Source: Deinococcus grandis (lineage in GTDB: Bacteria > Deinococcota > Deinococci > Deinococcales > Deinococcaceae). Taken from it: DNA of 64,000 nucleotides. The notes under the pieces are model-generated. The model saw only the letters and a program-made list of their open reading frames with translations. It did not search any database and was not told the origin of the DNA. The stretch is from assembly GCF_001485435.1 (NCBI RefSeq), contig NZ_BCMS01000002.1:282217-346216 (forward strand), read 5' to 3'. How positions within the stretch are numbered: the stretch's first letter is position 1; each line of letters starts with the position of its first letter. Of the stretch, positions 56,234 to 64,000 are shown piece by piece. Made by a program: the position numbers and the translations under genes.

Positions 56234-59200
56234 GCACCCACGAATCCCCGGAATTCGACCTGCCGCGGGGCACCCTGCCCGACGGCACCCCCGAACCGAA
56301 GGTGCACCCGCTGGTGCGCTTCAGCGTGAAGAACTACGTGTTCTCGGTGGGCATCTTCGTGCTGCTGGTCCTCGCGGGTCTCGCCGCGACGTTCCGGCTG
56401 GGCGTGGAACTGCTGCCGAACTTCGAGGTGCCGATCCTCGCGGTGTCCACCGCGTACCCCGGCGCGAACCCCGACCAGGTGGACCGCGAGGTCAGCCGCC
56501 GCATCGAGGACGCCGTCAGCACCCTGGCGGGCGTGCAGGACATCAACACCACCTCGGTCAGCAACCAGTCGGCGGTCGTGATCACCTTCAGCGACGACAC
56601 CGACGTGGACGCAGCAGCGAACAGCGTCTCGCAGGCGGTCGCCGCGATCCGCGGCACGCTGCCCGACGGTGCCCGCGCCCCGGTCGTGCAGAAGTTCGAC
56701 CCGAACGCCACCCCGATCCTGACCCTGGCGCTGCTGGGCGGCAGCAACCCCCCCGCGCAGGTCACCACCTTCGCCGAGGACGTCCTCGTGCCGCGCCTCG
56801 AGCGCGTGGACGGCGTCGCGGACGTGAACGTCACCGGCGGTCCCGCCCGGCAGGTGCAGGTGCTGCTCGACCCGGCCCGGCTGCAGGCCTACAACCTCAG
56901 CCCCGCGCGGGTCACGCAGGCGATCGGCGCCAGCGCCCTGGACCTCCCGGCCGGGACGGTCTCGCAGGGCGGCACGCAGACGCAGTACGCGACCCGCAAC
57001 ACGCCCCGCAGCGCCGCCGACGTCGCCACCATCACCCTGGACAGCGCCAGCGGCGTGCAGGTCGGGGACGTGGCCCGCGTGCGCGACGCCGCCGAGGACG
57101 CCAGCAGCCTCGCGCGGTTCAACGGGCAACCCGCCGTGCTCCTCAGCGTCCGCAAGGCCAGCGGCACGAACTCCGTCGCGGTGGCCGACGCCGTGCGCGC
57201 CGCCATGCAGGCCCAGCCGCTTCCCAATGGCTACGAGCTGAAGATCGCCAGCGACACCACCCGCGCCACGCTGGGCAGCGTCAAGGACACCTTCAAGGAA
57301 TTCCTGCTCGCCATCGGCGCGGTCGCCGTGATCTGCCTGCTGTTCCTGGGCCGCCTGAACACCGTGCTGTCGGTCGTGCTGGCCATTCCCATCTCGATCA
57401 GCGCCGCGCCGCTGCTGTACGCCACGCTGGGCTTCACGTTCAACATCATCTCGCTGCTGGCGATCATCGTCGCGATCGGCATCGTCGTGGACGACTCCAT
57501 CGTCGTCGCGGAGAACGTGCAGCGCTACCGCGACCTGGGCTACAGCCGCCTGCGCAGCGTCCTGCTGGGCGGCAGCGAGGTCTTCAGCGCCGTGACCGCC
57601 GCCAGCTTCGCGCTGCTGGCCGTGCTGATCCCCCTGAGCCTGATGCCCGGCATCCTGGGGCAGTTCTTCAGCCAGTTCGGCCTGGGCATCGCCGCCGCCA
57701 TCGTGCTCTCGTGGCTGGAGAGCCTGCTGTTCCTCACGGTGCGCATGGCGTACACCAACGACCCGCAGCCCGTCGGCTGGGCGCAGCTGCCCGGCGTGCT
57801 GGCCCGCTTCCCGGCGCTGCTGCAGTCCAGCCTGCGGGCCGTGCGGTCCGTCGGCGGCTGGACCGGGCTGATCCTGGCGGGCGCCGCCCTGTCCTTCGTG
57901 CTCAAGACTGCCGGACTGCCCCTCCCGGTCGCGATCGGCGTGGCGTCCCTGCTCGCCCCGCTGACCCTGGCCGTCACGCGCTACGTGCTGGGCCTGCTGT
58001 TCGCGCTGCTCGAAGCGGTCACCGGCACCCTGCACGGCCTGACGAACGGCGGCGTGCAGCGCACCGCCCGCGCGTACGCCCGCAGCCTGGACACCGCGCT
58101 GCGCCGCCCCTGGCTGGTCATGCTGATCGCCGGGCTGTTCCTGCTCAGCGCGCCGCTGGCCATGCGCGGCGTGGGTTTCGCCTTCACGCCCAAATCCGAC
58201 GGCGGCATCGTCAACGTGAACCTCAGCCTGCCGGTCGGCACCGACCTGAACGCCACCAACCGCGTCACCGGCCAGCTCGAGGACGCCCTGCTGAAACGGC
58301 CCGAGGTGAAACTCGTCGAGACCAGCGTCGGCGCCGGGAACGGCGTCAGCGGCGCCAGCGCCAACGAGGCCACCCTCACCGTCACCCTGATCGACAAGGC
58401 CGAGCGGCCCGCCATCGACACCCTGATCGAGCAATACACCCGCCTCCTGACCCCCATCGGCACCCGCACGCCCGGCAGCGAACTGCGCGTCGGCGCGCAG
58501 GAAACCGGACCGGGCGGCAGCGCCGACATCTCCCTGGCCCTCACCGCGCCCAACCAGGCGCTGCTGGAACAGCGCAACCGCGAGGTCGTGCGGCTCCTCG
58601 CGCAGGACCCGAACCTCCGCAGCGTCGAGAGCAGCCTGAGCGCCACCCGCCAGGAACGCACCTTCACGCCCGACGCCACCCGCCTGACCGGCACCGGCCT
58701 GAGCGCCAGCGACGTCGCGCAGGCCCTGCGCACCTACAACGACGGCACGACCGCCGGTACGGTCCGCGACGGGGACCGCAGCGTGGACATCGTCGTGCGG
58801 CTCGACCCGGCCCTGATCAGCAGCGAGCAGAGCCTCCTGACGCAGACCGTGTACTCCCCGTCCCTGAACGCCAACGTGCCCCTCTCGCAGCTCGGCGCGT
58901 TCCAGCTCGCGCAGGCGCCCGCCACGCTGCTGCGCCTGAACAAGGCCTACACCGCCACCCTGAACATCAACGTCGTCAAGGGCGGCCCGAACCCCTTCGG
59001 GTACCAGCGTGAACTCATCAGCCGGGTCGAGAAGGCCGGACTGCTCGCGGGCGGCGTGACGCTCGGGAATGCCAGCGCCTTCGGCAGCGCGGGCCTCACC
59101 GGGGACCTCGTGTTCTACGGCCCGATCCTGATGCTCCTGGCGATCATCCTGACGTACCTCGTGCTGGGCAGCCAGTTCAACTCCTTCCGCTATCCCATCT

Positions 59201-59658
59201 ACCTGCAGCTGCCCATTCCCATCGCGGTCGTCGGCGCGATCTGGACGCTGAACTTCTTCGGCGTGAACCTCGACGTGATCACCGTGCTGGGCATGGTCAT
59301 CCTGCTGGGCCTGAGCACCAAGAACTCCATCCTGTACCTGGAATTCGTCACGGAACGCGCCCGGTCCCTCCCGCTGCGCGAGGCGCTGCTGGAAGCCGCC
59401 GAACTGCGCTTCCGCCCGATCATCATGACCACCCTGACCGTCCTGGTGATCAGCATTCCTCTGGTGCTCGGCCAGGGCGAGGGCGCCGAGTTCCGCCGCG
59501 GCCTGGGCATCGTGATTCTCGGCGGGGTCATCACGTCCACCCTGCTGACCTTCTACGTCGTCCCCAGTGTCTTCTGGGTGTTCGAACGCCGCCGCCTCCA
59601 GCCGGACGCCGGGGCCGTCACCCCGACCGGCCCGGCCCCGCTGGGCGCCGGGGACTGA
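56230..59658 (+). CDS. RND-family inner-membrane efflux pump
   Basis: This 1142-residue protein starts at GTG 56230. It has the standard RND layout: a first helix (NYVFSVGIFVLLVLAGLAAT), a large periplasmic loop (LPNFEVPILAVSTAYPGANP, VDREVSRRIEDAVSTLAGVQ), TM2-6 with proton-relay Asp residues in VVDDSIVVAENVQRYRD, a second loop and TM8-12 ending in PSVFWVFERRRL. An unusual insertion of about 90 residues between TM6 and TM7 (57770-58060) adds hydrophobic segments (GLILAGAALSFVLKTAGLPL, LTLAVTRYVLGLLFALLEAV). Substrates are unknown. Its TGA stop is also the left target-site duplication of a mobile repeat, so the protein itself is intact. Confidence 0.93.
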   Translation: MSTHESPEFDLPRGTLPDGTPEPKVHPLVRFSVKNYVFSVGIFVLLVLAGLAATFRLGVELLPNFEVPILAVSTAYPGANPDQVDREVSRRIEDAVSTLAGVQDINTTSVSNQSAVVITFSDDTDVDAAANSVSQAVAAIRGTLPDGARAPVVQKFDPNATPILTLALLGGSNPPAQVTTFAEDVLVPRLERVDGVADVNVTGGPARQVQVLLDPARLQAYNLSPARVTQAIGASALDLPAGTVSQGGTQTQYATRNTPRSAADVATITLDSASGVQVGDVARVRDAAEDASSLARFNGQPAVLLSVRKASGTNSVAVADAVRAAMQAQPLPNGYELKIASDTTRATLGSVKDTFKEFLLAIGAVAVICLLFLGRLNTVLSVVLAIPISISAAPLLYATLGFTFNIISLLAIIVAIGIVVDDSIVVAENVQRYRDLGYSRLRSVLLGGSEVFSAVTAASFALLAVLIPLSLMPGILGQFFSQFGLGIAAAIVLSWLESLLFLTVRMAYTNDPQPVGWAQLPGVLARFPALLQSSLRAVRSVGGWTGLILAGAALSFVLKTAGLPLPVAIGVASLLAPLTLAVTRYVLGLLFALLEAVTGTLHGLTNGGVQRTARAYARSLDTALRRPWLVMLIAGLFLLSAPLAMRGVGFAFTPKSDGGIVNVNLSLPVGTDLNATNRVTGQLEDALLKRPEVKLVETSVGAGNGVSGASANEATLTVTLIDKAERPAIDTLIEQYTRLLTPIGTRTPGSELRVGAQETGPGGSADISLALTAPNQALLEQRNREVVRLLAQDPNLRSVESSLSATRQERTFTPDATRLTGTGLSASDVAQALRTYNDGTTAGTVRDGDRSVDIVVRLDPALISSEQSLLTQTVYSPSLNANVPLSQLGAFQLAQAPATLLRLNKAYTATLNINVVKGGPNPFGYQRELISRVEKAGLLAGGVTLGNASAFGSAGLTGDLVFYGPILMLLAIILTYLVLGSQFNSFRYPIYLQLPIPIAVVGAIWTLNFFGVNLDVITVLGMVILLGLSTKNSILYLEFVTERARSLPLREALLEAAELRFRPIIMTTLTVLVISIPLVLGQGEGAEFRRGLGIVILGGVITSTLLTFYVVPSVFWVFERRRLQPDAGAVTPTGPAPLGAGD

Positions 59659-59791
59659 TACGGACTCCGATTGAATGGCTTATAAAGCCGTTCAATCCGA
59701 GCGGATGCGAGGAGGAGAGAAACGGATTCCGGACGTGGAGTTGGCAGATCGGTGGCGTTCCGATCTGTCAACGAATTAATCGGAATCCGTA
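59659..59791 (-). mobile_element. miniature inverted-repeat element, copy 3 (left of the IS)
   Basis: This 133-bp element is flanked by TGA (59656-59658 and 59792-59794). Termini are TACGGACTCCG and CGGAATCCGTA. The GATTGAATGGCTT/AAGCCGTTCAATC hairpin is at 59669-59697, and a second hairpin pairs CAGATCGG with CCGATCTG near 59725-59766. It is inverted relative to copies 1 and 2, and nearly identical to copy 4. Confidence 0.87.
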
Positions 59792-59794
59792 TGA

Positions 59795-60757
59795 GAGGCT
59801 GTCTGGAAAGAGGGTTGAGGGAGTGGTGTCGAAAACAGCGTACTGTTTTTTATGACTCGGCACCGACACTACCCCAGCGATACCAGTGACGCTGAATGGG
59901 CCATCCTCTGCCCACTGATTCCCGCGCCTCAACCAGGCGGACGTCCAGCACGCATCCATCGCCGGGATGTCGTTGATGCCATCTTCTACATCACACGTGG
60001 CGGCGTGTCCTGGCGCATGTTGCCTGCCGATTTTCCGCACTGGAAGACGGTGTACAGCTACTTCCGGCAGTGGAAGCTCGATGGCGTCTGGCTGCGCGTC
60101 AATGACGCGCTGCGCACCCAGACTCGAACGGCCATGGGCCGCAACGCCCGCCCAACGGCGGGCGTCGTGGATTCCCGAAGTGTGAGGACCTCCCAAAAAG
60201 GGGGGTCAGAGGGTACGACGGGGGCAAGAAGATCAACGGACGAAAGCATCACCTGATCGTGGATACGCAGGGGTTGTTGCTGGGTGTCACCGTCACGGCA
60301 GCGAACATCAGCGACCGCGAGGGTGGGAAGGTGTTGCTGCGACAGGTGCACCTGTCGCAGCCGCAGTGGTCACTCCATCTGTTCGTGGATGGAGGGTATG
60401 CCGGGCCGTGGGAGGCGTGGGTGAAGACCACCCTGGGGTTCAGCGTGGAAGTGGTACGGCGTGCGGATGCCAACACCCGAAGGTATTGGCTGCCTGTGGG
60501 ACAGGAGTTGACGGAGGAACAGATCAAGACGTTCAGGGGGTATCGGACGTTCAAGGTGCTGCGCAAGCGGTGGGTGGTGGAGCGGAGCTTCGCGTGGTTG
60601 TCGTTTGATCGTCGCTTGAACCGGGAGTATGACCTGCTGCCGAGTACAACGGCGGCGTTCATCGTTGTGTCGTTTGTTCGGCTTATGATTCGCAGACTCG
60701 CGGCGTTCGCTGGTGAACAGCCGTCACCAGCTCGAAAATGACTTTCCAGACAGCCTC
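59795..60757 (+). mobile_element. IS5-type insertion sequence, 963 bp
   Basis: Perfect 16-bp inverted repeats, GAGGCTGTCTGGAAAG (59795-59810) and CTTTCCAGACAGCCTC (60742-60757), bound the element, with TGA duplicated outside (59792-59794 and 60758-60760). It encodes one DDE transposase in two overlapping frames. A 3-bp TNA target and a frameshifted transposase fit the ISL2/IS1031-like side of the IS5 family. It is sandwiched between two co-oriented 133-bp repeats. Confidence 0.9.
59852..60741 (+). CDS. IS5-family DDE transposase, two frames joined by -1 frameshift
   Basis: Frame 1 (59852-60256) starts MTRHRHYPSDTSDAEWAILC and carries the first catalytic Asp in AGVVDSRSVRTS. Frame 2, usable from about 60200 to 60741, continues GYDGGKKINGRKHHLIVDTQ, has the second Asp in LFVDGGYAG and the Glu in VVERSFAWLSFDRRLNREYD. 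A -1 shift at the A5-G6 run (60195-60205) would join them into about 296 residues, normal for the family. Programmed slippage is common in this IS group; a disabling indel is the alternative. All three catalytic residues are present only in the fused product. Confidence 0.82.
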
Positions 60758-60760
60758 TGA

Positions 60761-60893
60761 TACGGACTCCGATTGAATGGCTTATAAAGCCGTTCAATCC
60801 GAGCGGATGCGAGGAGGAGAGAAACGGATTCCGGACGTGGAGTTGGCAGATCGGTGGCGTTCCGATCTGTCAACGAAAAAAACGGAATCCGTA
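60761..60893 (-). mobile_element. miniature inverted-repeat element, copy 4 (right of the IS)
   Basis: This 133-bp element is flanked by TGA (60758-60760 and 60894-60896). It matches copy 3 except in a short stretch near its right end (AACGAAAAAAAC instead of AACGAATTAATC). It has the same orientation, termini and hairpins as copy 3. Confidence 0.87.
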
Positions 60894-60903
60894 TGACCCG
60901 CGA

Positions 60904-60964
60904 CAGGCCAGCAGAGGGCAGGCCAGCAGAGGGGGGGAGGGCGCCGCGTGGTGACCTCCCCCCC
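60904..60964. repeat. 15-bp direct repeat followed by strong hairpin before cobB
   Basis: CAGGCCAGCAGAGGG occurs twice head to tail (60904-60918 and 60919-60933). GGGGGGGAGG (60931-60940) then pairs with CCTCCCCCCC (60955-60964). The hairpin could end transcription from the efflux operon and IS or act in the cobB leader; no T-run follows. TAGGGT at 60989-60994, 11 nt before the cobB ATG, is a weak promoter candidate. Confidence 0.5.
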
Positions 60965-61005
60965 TGCATGTCCCGCCACCGCTTCCGCTAGGGTGTGGGC
61001 CGCGT

Positions 61006-62376
61006 ATGACCACCCCGTCACCTGTTCCCTCCATCCCTGCGGGGCCGCGCCGCGTGGTGCTGGCCGCCGCGTCCTCCGGCAGCGGCAAGACGACCGTGGC
61101 GGCGCTGCTGTGCCGCGCGCTGCGGGCGCGGGGACTGCACGTGCAGCCGTTCAAGCTCGGTCCGGACTACCTGGACCCGACGCACCTGACGCGCGCGGCG
61201 GGCCGTGAGGCGCGCAATCTCGACTCGTTCCTGCTGGGTCGCCAGAGGCTGCGTGAGCTGTTCGCGCGGGCGGCGGCGCAGGCGGACGTGAGCGTCCTCG
61301 AGGGCGTGATGGGCCTGTTCGACGGGCGCGACCCGACCACGGACGAGCACTCCACGGCAGACCTGGCGCTGCTGCTGGACGCCCCGGTGGTGCTCGTGCT
61401 GGACGCAGGGGGGTCGGCGCGGACGGTCGCGGCGGTCGCGTGCGGCCTGCGGGACTTCCGCCCGGAGGTGCGGGTGGCGGGCGTGATCCTGAACCGCGTG
61501 GCGGGCGCGGGGCACGCGGCGCTGTGCGAGGCGGCGCTGGCTCAGGTCGGCCTGCCGGTGCTGGGCTGGGTGGCGCGCGACGCCGGGCTGCACCTGCCCG
61601 AACGGCACCTGGGCCTCCTGAGCGCCGAGCAGGCCGCCTGGGACGAGGCCGCCGCCGACCGCGCGGCTGAGGGCCTGCGGCTGGATGCGCTGCTGGACGC
61701 CATCCACGCCCCGGCCCTGCCGGACGCGCCCGCCCCCGCCCAGGCGGGCACGCCGGTGCGGGTCGCGCTGGCGCACGACGAGGCGTTCCACTTCTCGTAC
61801 CCCGACGCGCTGGACGAACTCCGCGCGCAGGGCGCCGAGCTGATCCGCTTCAGTCCGCTACGGGACGCGGCCCTCCCGACGGGCGTGGGGGGCGTGCTGC
61901 TGCCCGGCGGGTACCCCGAGGCGCACGCGCACGAACTGAGCAGCAACGTGCCCATGCGCGAGTCCATCCGTGATTTCGCCGCGTCGGGCGGCGCGGTCCT
62001 GGCCGAGTGCGGCGGCCTGATGTACCTCGGGGAATCGCTGGAGGTGGACGGGCAGGACGTGCCCATGTGCGGCGTGATTCCCTACCGCACCCGCATGACA
62101 CCCCGCCTGACCCTGGGGTACCGCGACGCGACCGCGCTGCGGGGCACCCTGGTCGCCCCGGCGGGCGCGGCGGTGCGGGGGCACGAGTTCCACCACTCGG
62201 TCCTCACACACGCCCCCACCCGGCCCGCCTGGACCTGGACCGCGCACGACGGCACCGTCACCGAGGAAGGCTACGCGCACGGGAACGTCCTGGCCAGCTA
62301 CCTGCACCTGCACCTGGGCGCCGACCCCGCCCTCGCCGCCCGCTTCCTGAACGCCTGCCGCGCGGTGACCGCTTGA
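61006..62376 (+). CDS. cobB: cobyrinic/hydrogenobyrinic acid a,c-diamide synthase
   Basis: This 456-residue enzyme amidates the a and c side chains of the corrin ring with ATP and glutamine in cobalamin synthesis. The N-terminal ATP domain has AAASSGSGKTTVAALLCRAL, PFKLGPDYLDPTHLTRAAGR and VLEGVMGLFDGRD. The C-terminal class I glutamine amidotransferase domain has VLLPGGYPEAHAHELSSN and the catalytic Cys in AVLAECGGLMYLG. It is the first of three linked cobalamin genes and overlaps the next (TTGA). CbiA is the anaerobic-pathway name for the same family. Confidence 0.94.
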   Translation: MTTPSPVPSIPAGPRRVVLAAASSGSGKTTVAALLCRALRARGLHVQPFKLGPDYLDPTHLTRAAGREARNLDSFLLGRQRLRELFARAAAQADVSVLEGVMGLFDGRDPTTDEHSTADLALLLDAPVVLVLDAGGSARTVAAVACGLRDFRPEVRVAGVILNRVAGAGHAALCEAALAQVGLPVLGWVARDAGLHLPERHLGLLSAEQAAWDEAAADRAAEGLRLDALLDAIHAPALPDAPAPAQAGTPVRVALAHDEAFHFSYPDALDELRAQGAELIRFSPLRDAALPTGVGGVLLPGGYPEAHAHELSSNVPMRESIRDFAASGGAVLAECGGLMYLGESLEVDGQDVPMCGVIPYRTRMTPRLTLGYRDATALRGTLVAPAGAAVRGHEFHHSVLTHAPTRPAWTWTAHDGTVTEEGYAHGNVLASYLHLHLGADPALAARFLNACRAVTA

Positions 62377-63275
62377 GGGGCGCCCCGCGCCGGGCGCTGC
62401 TCCTGGCCCTCGCGCTGGACACGCTGGGGGAACCGCCGGCCCCCGCGCACCCGGTCGTGTGGATGGGGCACCTGCTGCGCCGCGCGCGCGCCGCGTGGCG
62501 GGGACAGACGCCGCGCGCGCAGCTGATCGAGGGGGGCCTGGGCTGGGCCGCCGGGGTGACGCTTAGTGCGGCCCTGGGTGCGGCCTGCGGGCGGCTGCCC
62601 TGGTGGGCGCAGGGCGTGGCCCTCAAACCGCTGCTGGCCCGTATGGCCCTGCTGCGCGCGGGCGCGGAGGTCGCCGCGGCGCTGGAGGCCGGAAACCTCC
62701 CCGAGGCGCGGCGACTGCTGTCCTGGCACCTCGTGAGCCGCGACACCGCCGACCTGACGGCCTCCGAGGTCGCGGGGGCGGCCATCGCCAGCCTCGCGGA
62801 GAACCTCAGCGACAGTGTCGTGGCGCCGCTGCTGCACGCGCGCCTGGGCGGCCTCGGCTGGGCCGCCGCGTACCGCTTCACGAACACCGCCGACGCCAGC
62901 TGGGGCTACCGCACCCCGGCGCTGGAGTGGCCGGGCAGGGTCGCGGCCCGCGCGGACGACCTGCTGAATCTCGCCCCGGCCCGCCTGAGCGCCGCGTGCC
63001 TGCTGCTCGCCGCCGGTGGGCGAGGCTGGCGGGTGTGGCGCGCGGACGCCCGGCGCACGCCCAGCCCGAACGGCGGGCACCCCATGAGTGCCGCCGCCGG
63101 GGCACTCGGCGTGCGCCTGGAGAAGCGTGGCGTGTACACCCTGAACGCCGCCGGGCGCGACCCCGACGCGGGCGACCTGCGCGCCGCCCTGACCCTGGTC
63201 AGCCGCGCGGCGCTGCTGGCGGCGCTGGTCTGCCTGCTGCCCCTGCCCACGCGTTTCAGGACGGTGCGGGCATGA
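62373..63275 (+). CDS. cbiB: adenosylcobinamide-phosphate synthase (CbiB/CobD family)
   Basis: This 300-residue membrane enzyme attaches aminopropanol or its phosphate to adenosylcobyric acid. The TTG start overlaps the cobB stop. The family motif HPVVWMGHLLRRARAAWRGQ appears near the N-terminus. SRDTADLTASEVAGAAIASL and ENLSDSVVAPL carry conserved residues, followed by YRFTNTADASWGYRTPALEW and PNGGHPMSAAAGALGV. Several hydrophobic helices are present. It overlaps the following gene by four bases (ATGA). Confidence 0.94.
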   Translation: MRGAPRRALLLALALDTLGEPPAPAHPVVWMGHLLRRARAAWRGQTPRAQLIEGGLGWAAGVTLSAALGAACGRLPWWAQGVALKPLLARMALLRAGAEVAAALEAGNLPEARRLLSWHLVSRDTADLTASEVAGAAIASLAENLSDSVVAPLLHARLGGLGWAAAYRFTNTADASWGYRTPALEWPGRVAARADDLLNLAPARLSAACLLLAAGGRGWRVWRADARRTPSPNGGHPMSAAAGALGVRLEKRGVYTLNAAGRDPDAGDLRAALTLVSRAALLAALVCLLPLPTRFRTVRA

Positions 63276-64000
63276 TTCCGCTGATTCCCCGCGTACCCCA
63301 CGGTGGGCCCGGCGCGCAGCCCTTCACCGGGCTGGATTTCAGCGTGAACGCCAACCCGTACGGTCCCAGCCCGCGCCTGATCCAGGCGGTGCGGGACGCC
63401 GACCACGCCCACTACCCTGATCCGACCTACGGCTGGGTGCGGGAGCGGCTGGCCGCGTGGCACGGCCTGAGTCCCGCCGAGGTCACCCCGGCGGTGGGCG
63501 CCTCTGAACTCCTGCACCGCCTCGCCCGGCTGTGCCTGAGTGACGGGGGCTCGCTGCTGAGCCTGCACGCGCCGTTCGGGGAACTCGCCCGCGCCGCCGC
63601 GCTGCTCGGCGCGCCCGTGAGCGTGGTTCCCGAGGTGCCGGACACGCTGCCCGAGGGAACGCGCCTCGTGTACGTGGGGTACCCGCACAACCCGACCGGC
63701 CTCGCCCCCACCCCCGAGACGCTGCTGACCCTGGCGGGGCGCTGCCACGAGGTCGGCGCGCTGCTGATCGTGGACGAGGCGTACGCGCCCTTCGTCGCGC
63801 TGTCCGCCCCGCCGCGCCACCCCGCGCTGCTGCGCCTGCTCTCGCCCGGCAAGGCGCACGGGCTGGTCGGCGCGCGCCCCGCGTACGCGCTGGCCGCGCC
63901 GGACGTGATCGTCGCGCTGGACAACCTCGCCCCCGCGTGGCACGTCCCTGCCGGGACCGCCGGGGTGCTCGCGGCCCTGCCGCACGCCGCGCGTTTCCTG
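63272..64000 (+). CDS. cobC: threonine-phosphate decarboxylase-like aminotransferase (3' end beyond window)
   Basis: The first 243 residues of a PLP enzyme of the histidinol-phosphate aminotransferase fold are present. They include FSVNANPYGPSPRLIQAVRD, HYPDPTYGWVRERLAAWHGL, VGYPHNPTGLAPTPETLL, LLIVDEAYAPF and SPGKAHGLVGARPAYALAAP, with the PLP-binding Lys. After cobB and cbiB it is most likely the cobalamin-pathway enzyme (CobC/CobD) that makes aminopropanol phosphate from threonine phosphate, although a histidinol-phosphate aminotransferase cannot be excluded by sequence alone. The frame is open at the window edge. Confidence 0.87.
   Translation, partial: MIPLIPRVPHGGPGAQPFTGLDFSVNANPYGPSPRLIQAVRDADHAHYPDPTYGWVRERLAAWHGLSPAEVTPAVGASELLHRLARLCLSDGGSLLSLHAPFGELARAAALLGAPVSVVPEVPDTLPEGTRLVYVGYPHNPTGLAPTPETLLTLAGRCHEVGALLIVDEAYAPFVALSAPPRHPALLRLLSPGKAHGLVGARPAYALAAPDVIVALDNLAPAWHVPAGTAGVLAALPHAARFL

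Noticed and set aside
59795..60757. The IS as mobiliser of the 133-bp repeats
   Set aside because: The IS termini (GAGGCTGTCTGGAAAG) do not match the repeat termini (TACGGAYTCCG); only the TNA target preference is shared.
60897..61005. Cobalamin riboswitch upstream of cobB
   Set aside because: Only about 110 bases separate the mobile repeat from the ATG, and they contain a 15-bp direct repeat and a simple hairpin; no B12-box-like conserved segment was found.

Overview
The window is very GC-rich and gene-dense, and its content points to a Deinococcus-type bacterium. It carries a bacteriophytochrome/heme oxygenase operon with the chromophore Cys near the N-terminus, several genes preceded by a TANNNT box 6-8 nt before the ATG (the leaderless layout known from Deinococcus), a fused EIIA-HPr-EI fructose PTS protein, and many four-base stop/start overlaps. 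The genus is an inference from these traits.

Layout. 1-5601 (minus): red-light signalling operon with a response regulator, heme oxygenase bphO, bacteriophytochrome bphP, a second response regulator, and a REC-PAS-GAF histidine kinase that runs off the left edge. 5901-9938 (plus): membrane PAS/GGDEF-like/EAL protein and a PAS histidine kinase, closed by a tail-to-tail terminator. 10019-15355 (minus): fructose PTS operon fruB-fruK-fruA, divergent from a DeoR-family repressor (15563-16330), with a promoter overlapped by three 10-bp direct repeats. 16408-17478: secreted protein of unknown function.

17530-40537 is the main accessory system: a contractile injection system (eCIS-like) in two divergent operons that leave 26392-26695. 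The left operon encodes sheath, tube, a tail-assembly protein, a 60-residue protein, a second tube-like protein and a 1783-residue Pro/Ala-rich protein with a DUF4157-like HEVTH motif near its C-terminus. The right operon encodes a DUF4255 cap/terminator protein, gp25-like and gp6/J-like baseplate proteins, an FHA-tail protein I fusion, a 1602-residue membrane protein with a probable pseudokinase, an FHA domain and nine Ig-like repeats, a CIS tube adaptor, a VgrG-like spike and an AAA+ ATPase. No capsid, terminase or integrase genes and no T6SS membrane-complex genes are present. I see no fibre, PAAR tip or conventional tape-measure gene.

40782-52215 is ordinary chromosome with decay: an unknown protein, a DNA-binding regulator divergent from a serine hydrolase, an acyl-CoA dehydrogenase, a quinone oxidoreductase with a MerR regulator, a deletion scar joining remnants of entA and a siderophore/heme ABC ATPase, a CHASE4/HAMP/EAL protein, and a TetR repressor. 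52423-59658 is an efflux operon (two TolC-like proteins, adaptor, RND pump) that probably shares operators with the TetR gene. 61006 to the right end is a cobalamin operon (cobB-cbiB-cobC).

A family of ~133-bp non-autonomous repeats (four copies) runs through the window. They have inverted termini, 3-bp TNA target duplications and two hairpins whose stems differ in sequence but still pair. One copy lies exactly between the stop and start codons of two eCIS genes, one lies upstream of the CIS tube gene, and two flank an IS5-type insertion sequence right after the RND pump.
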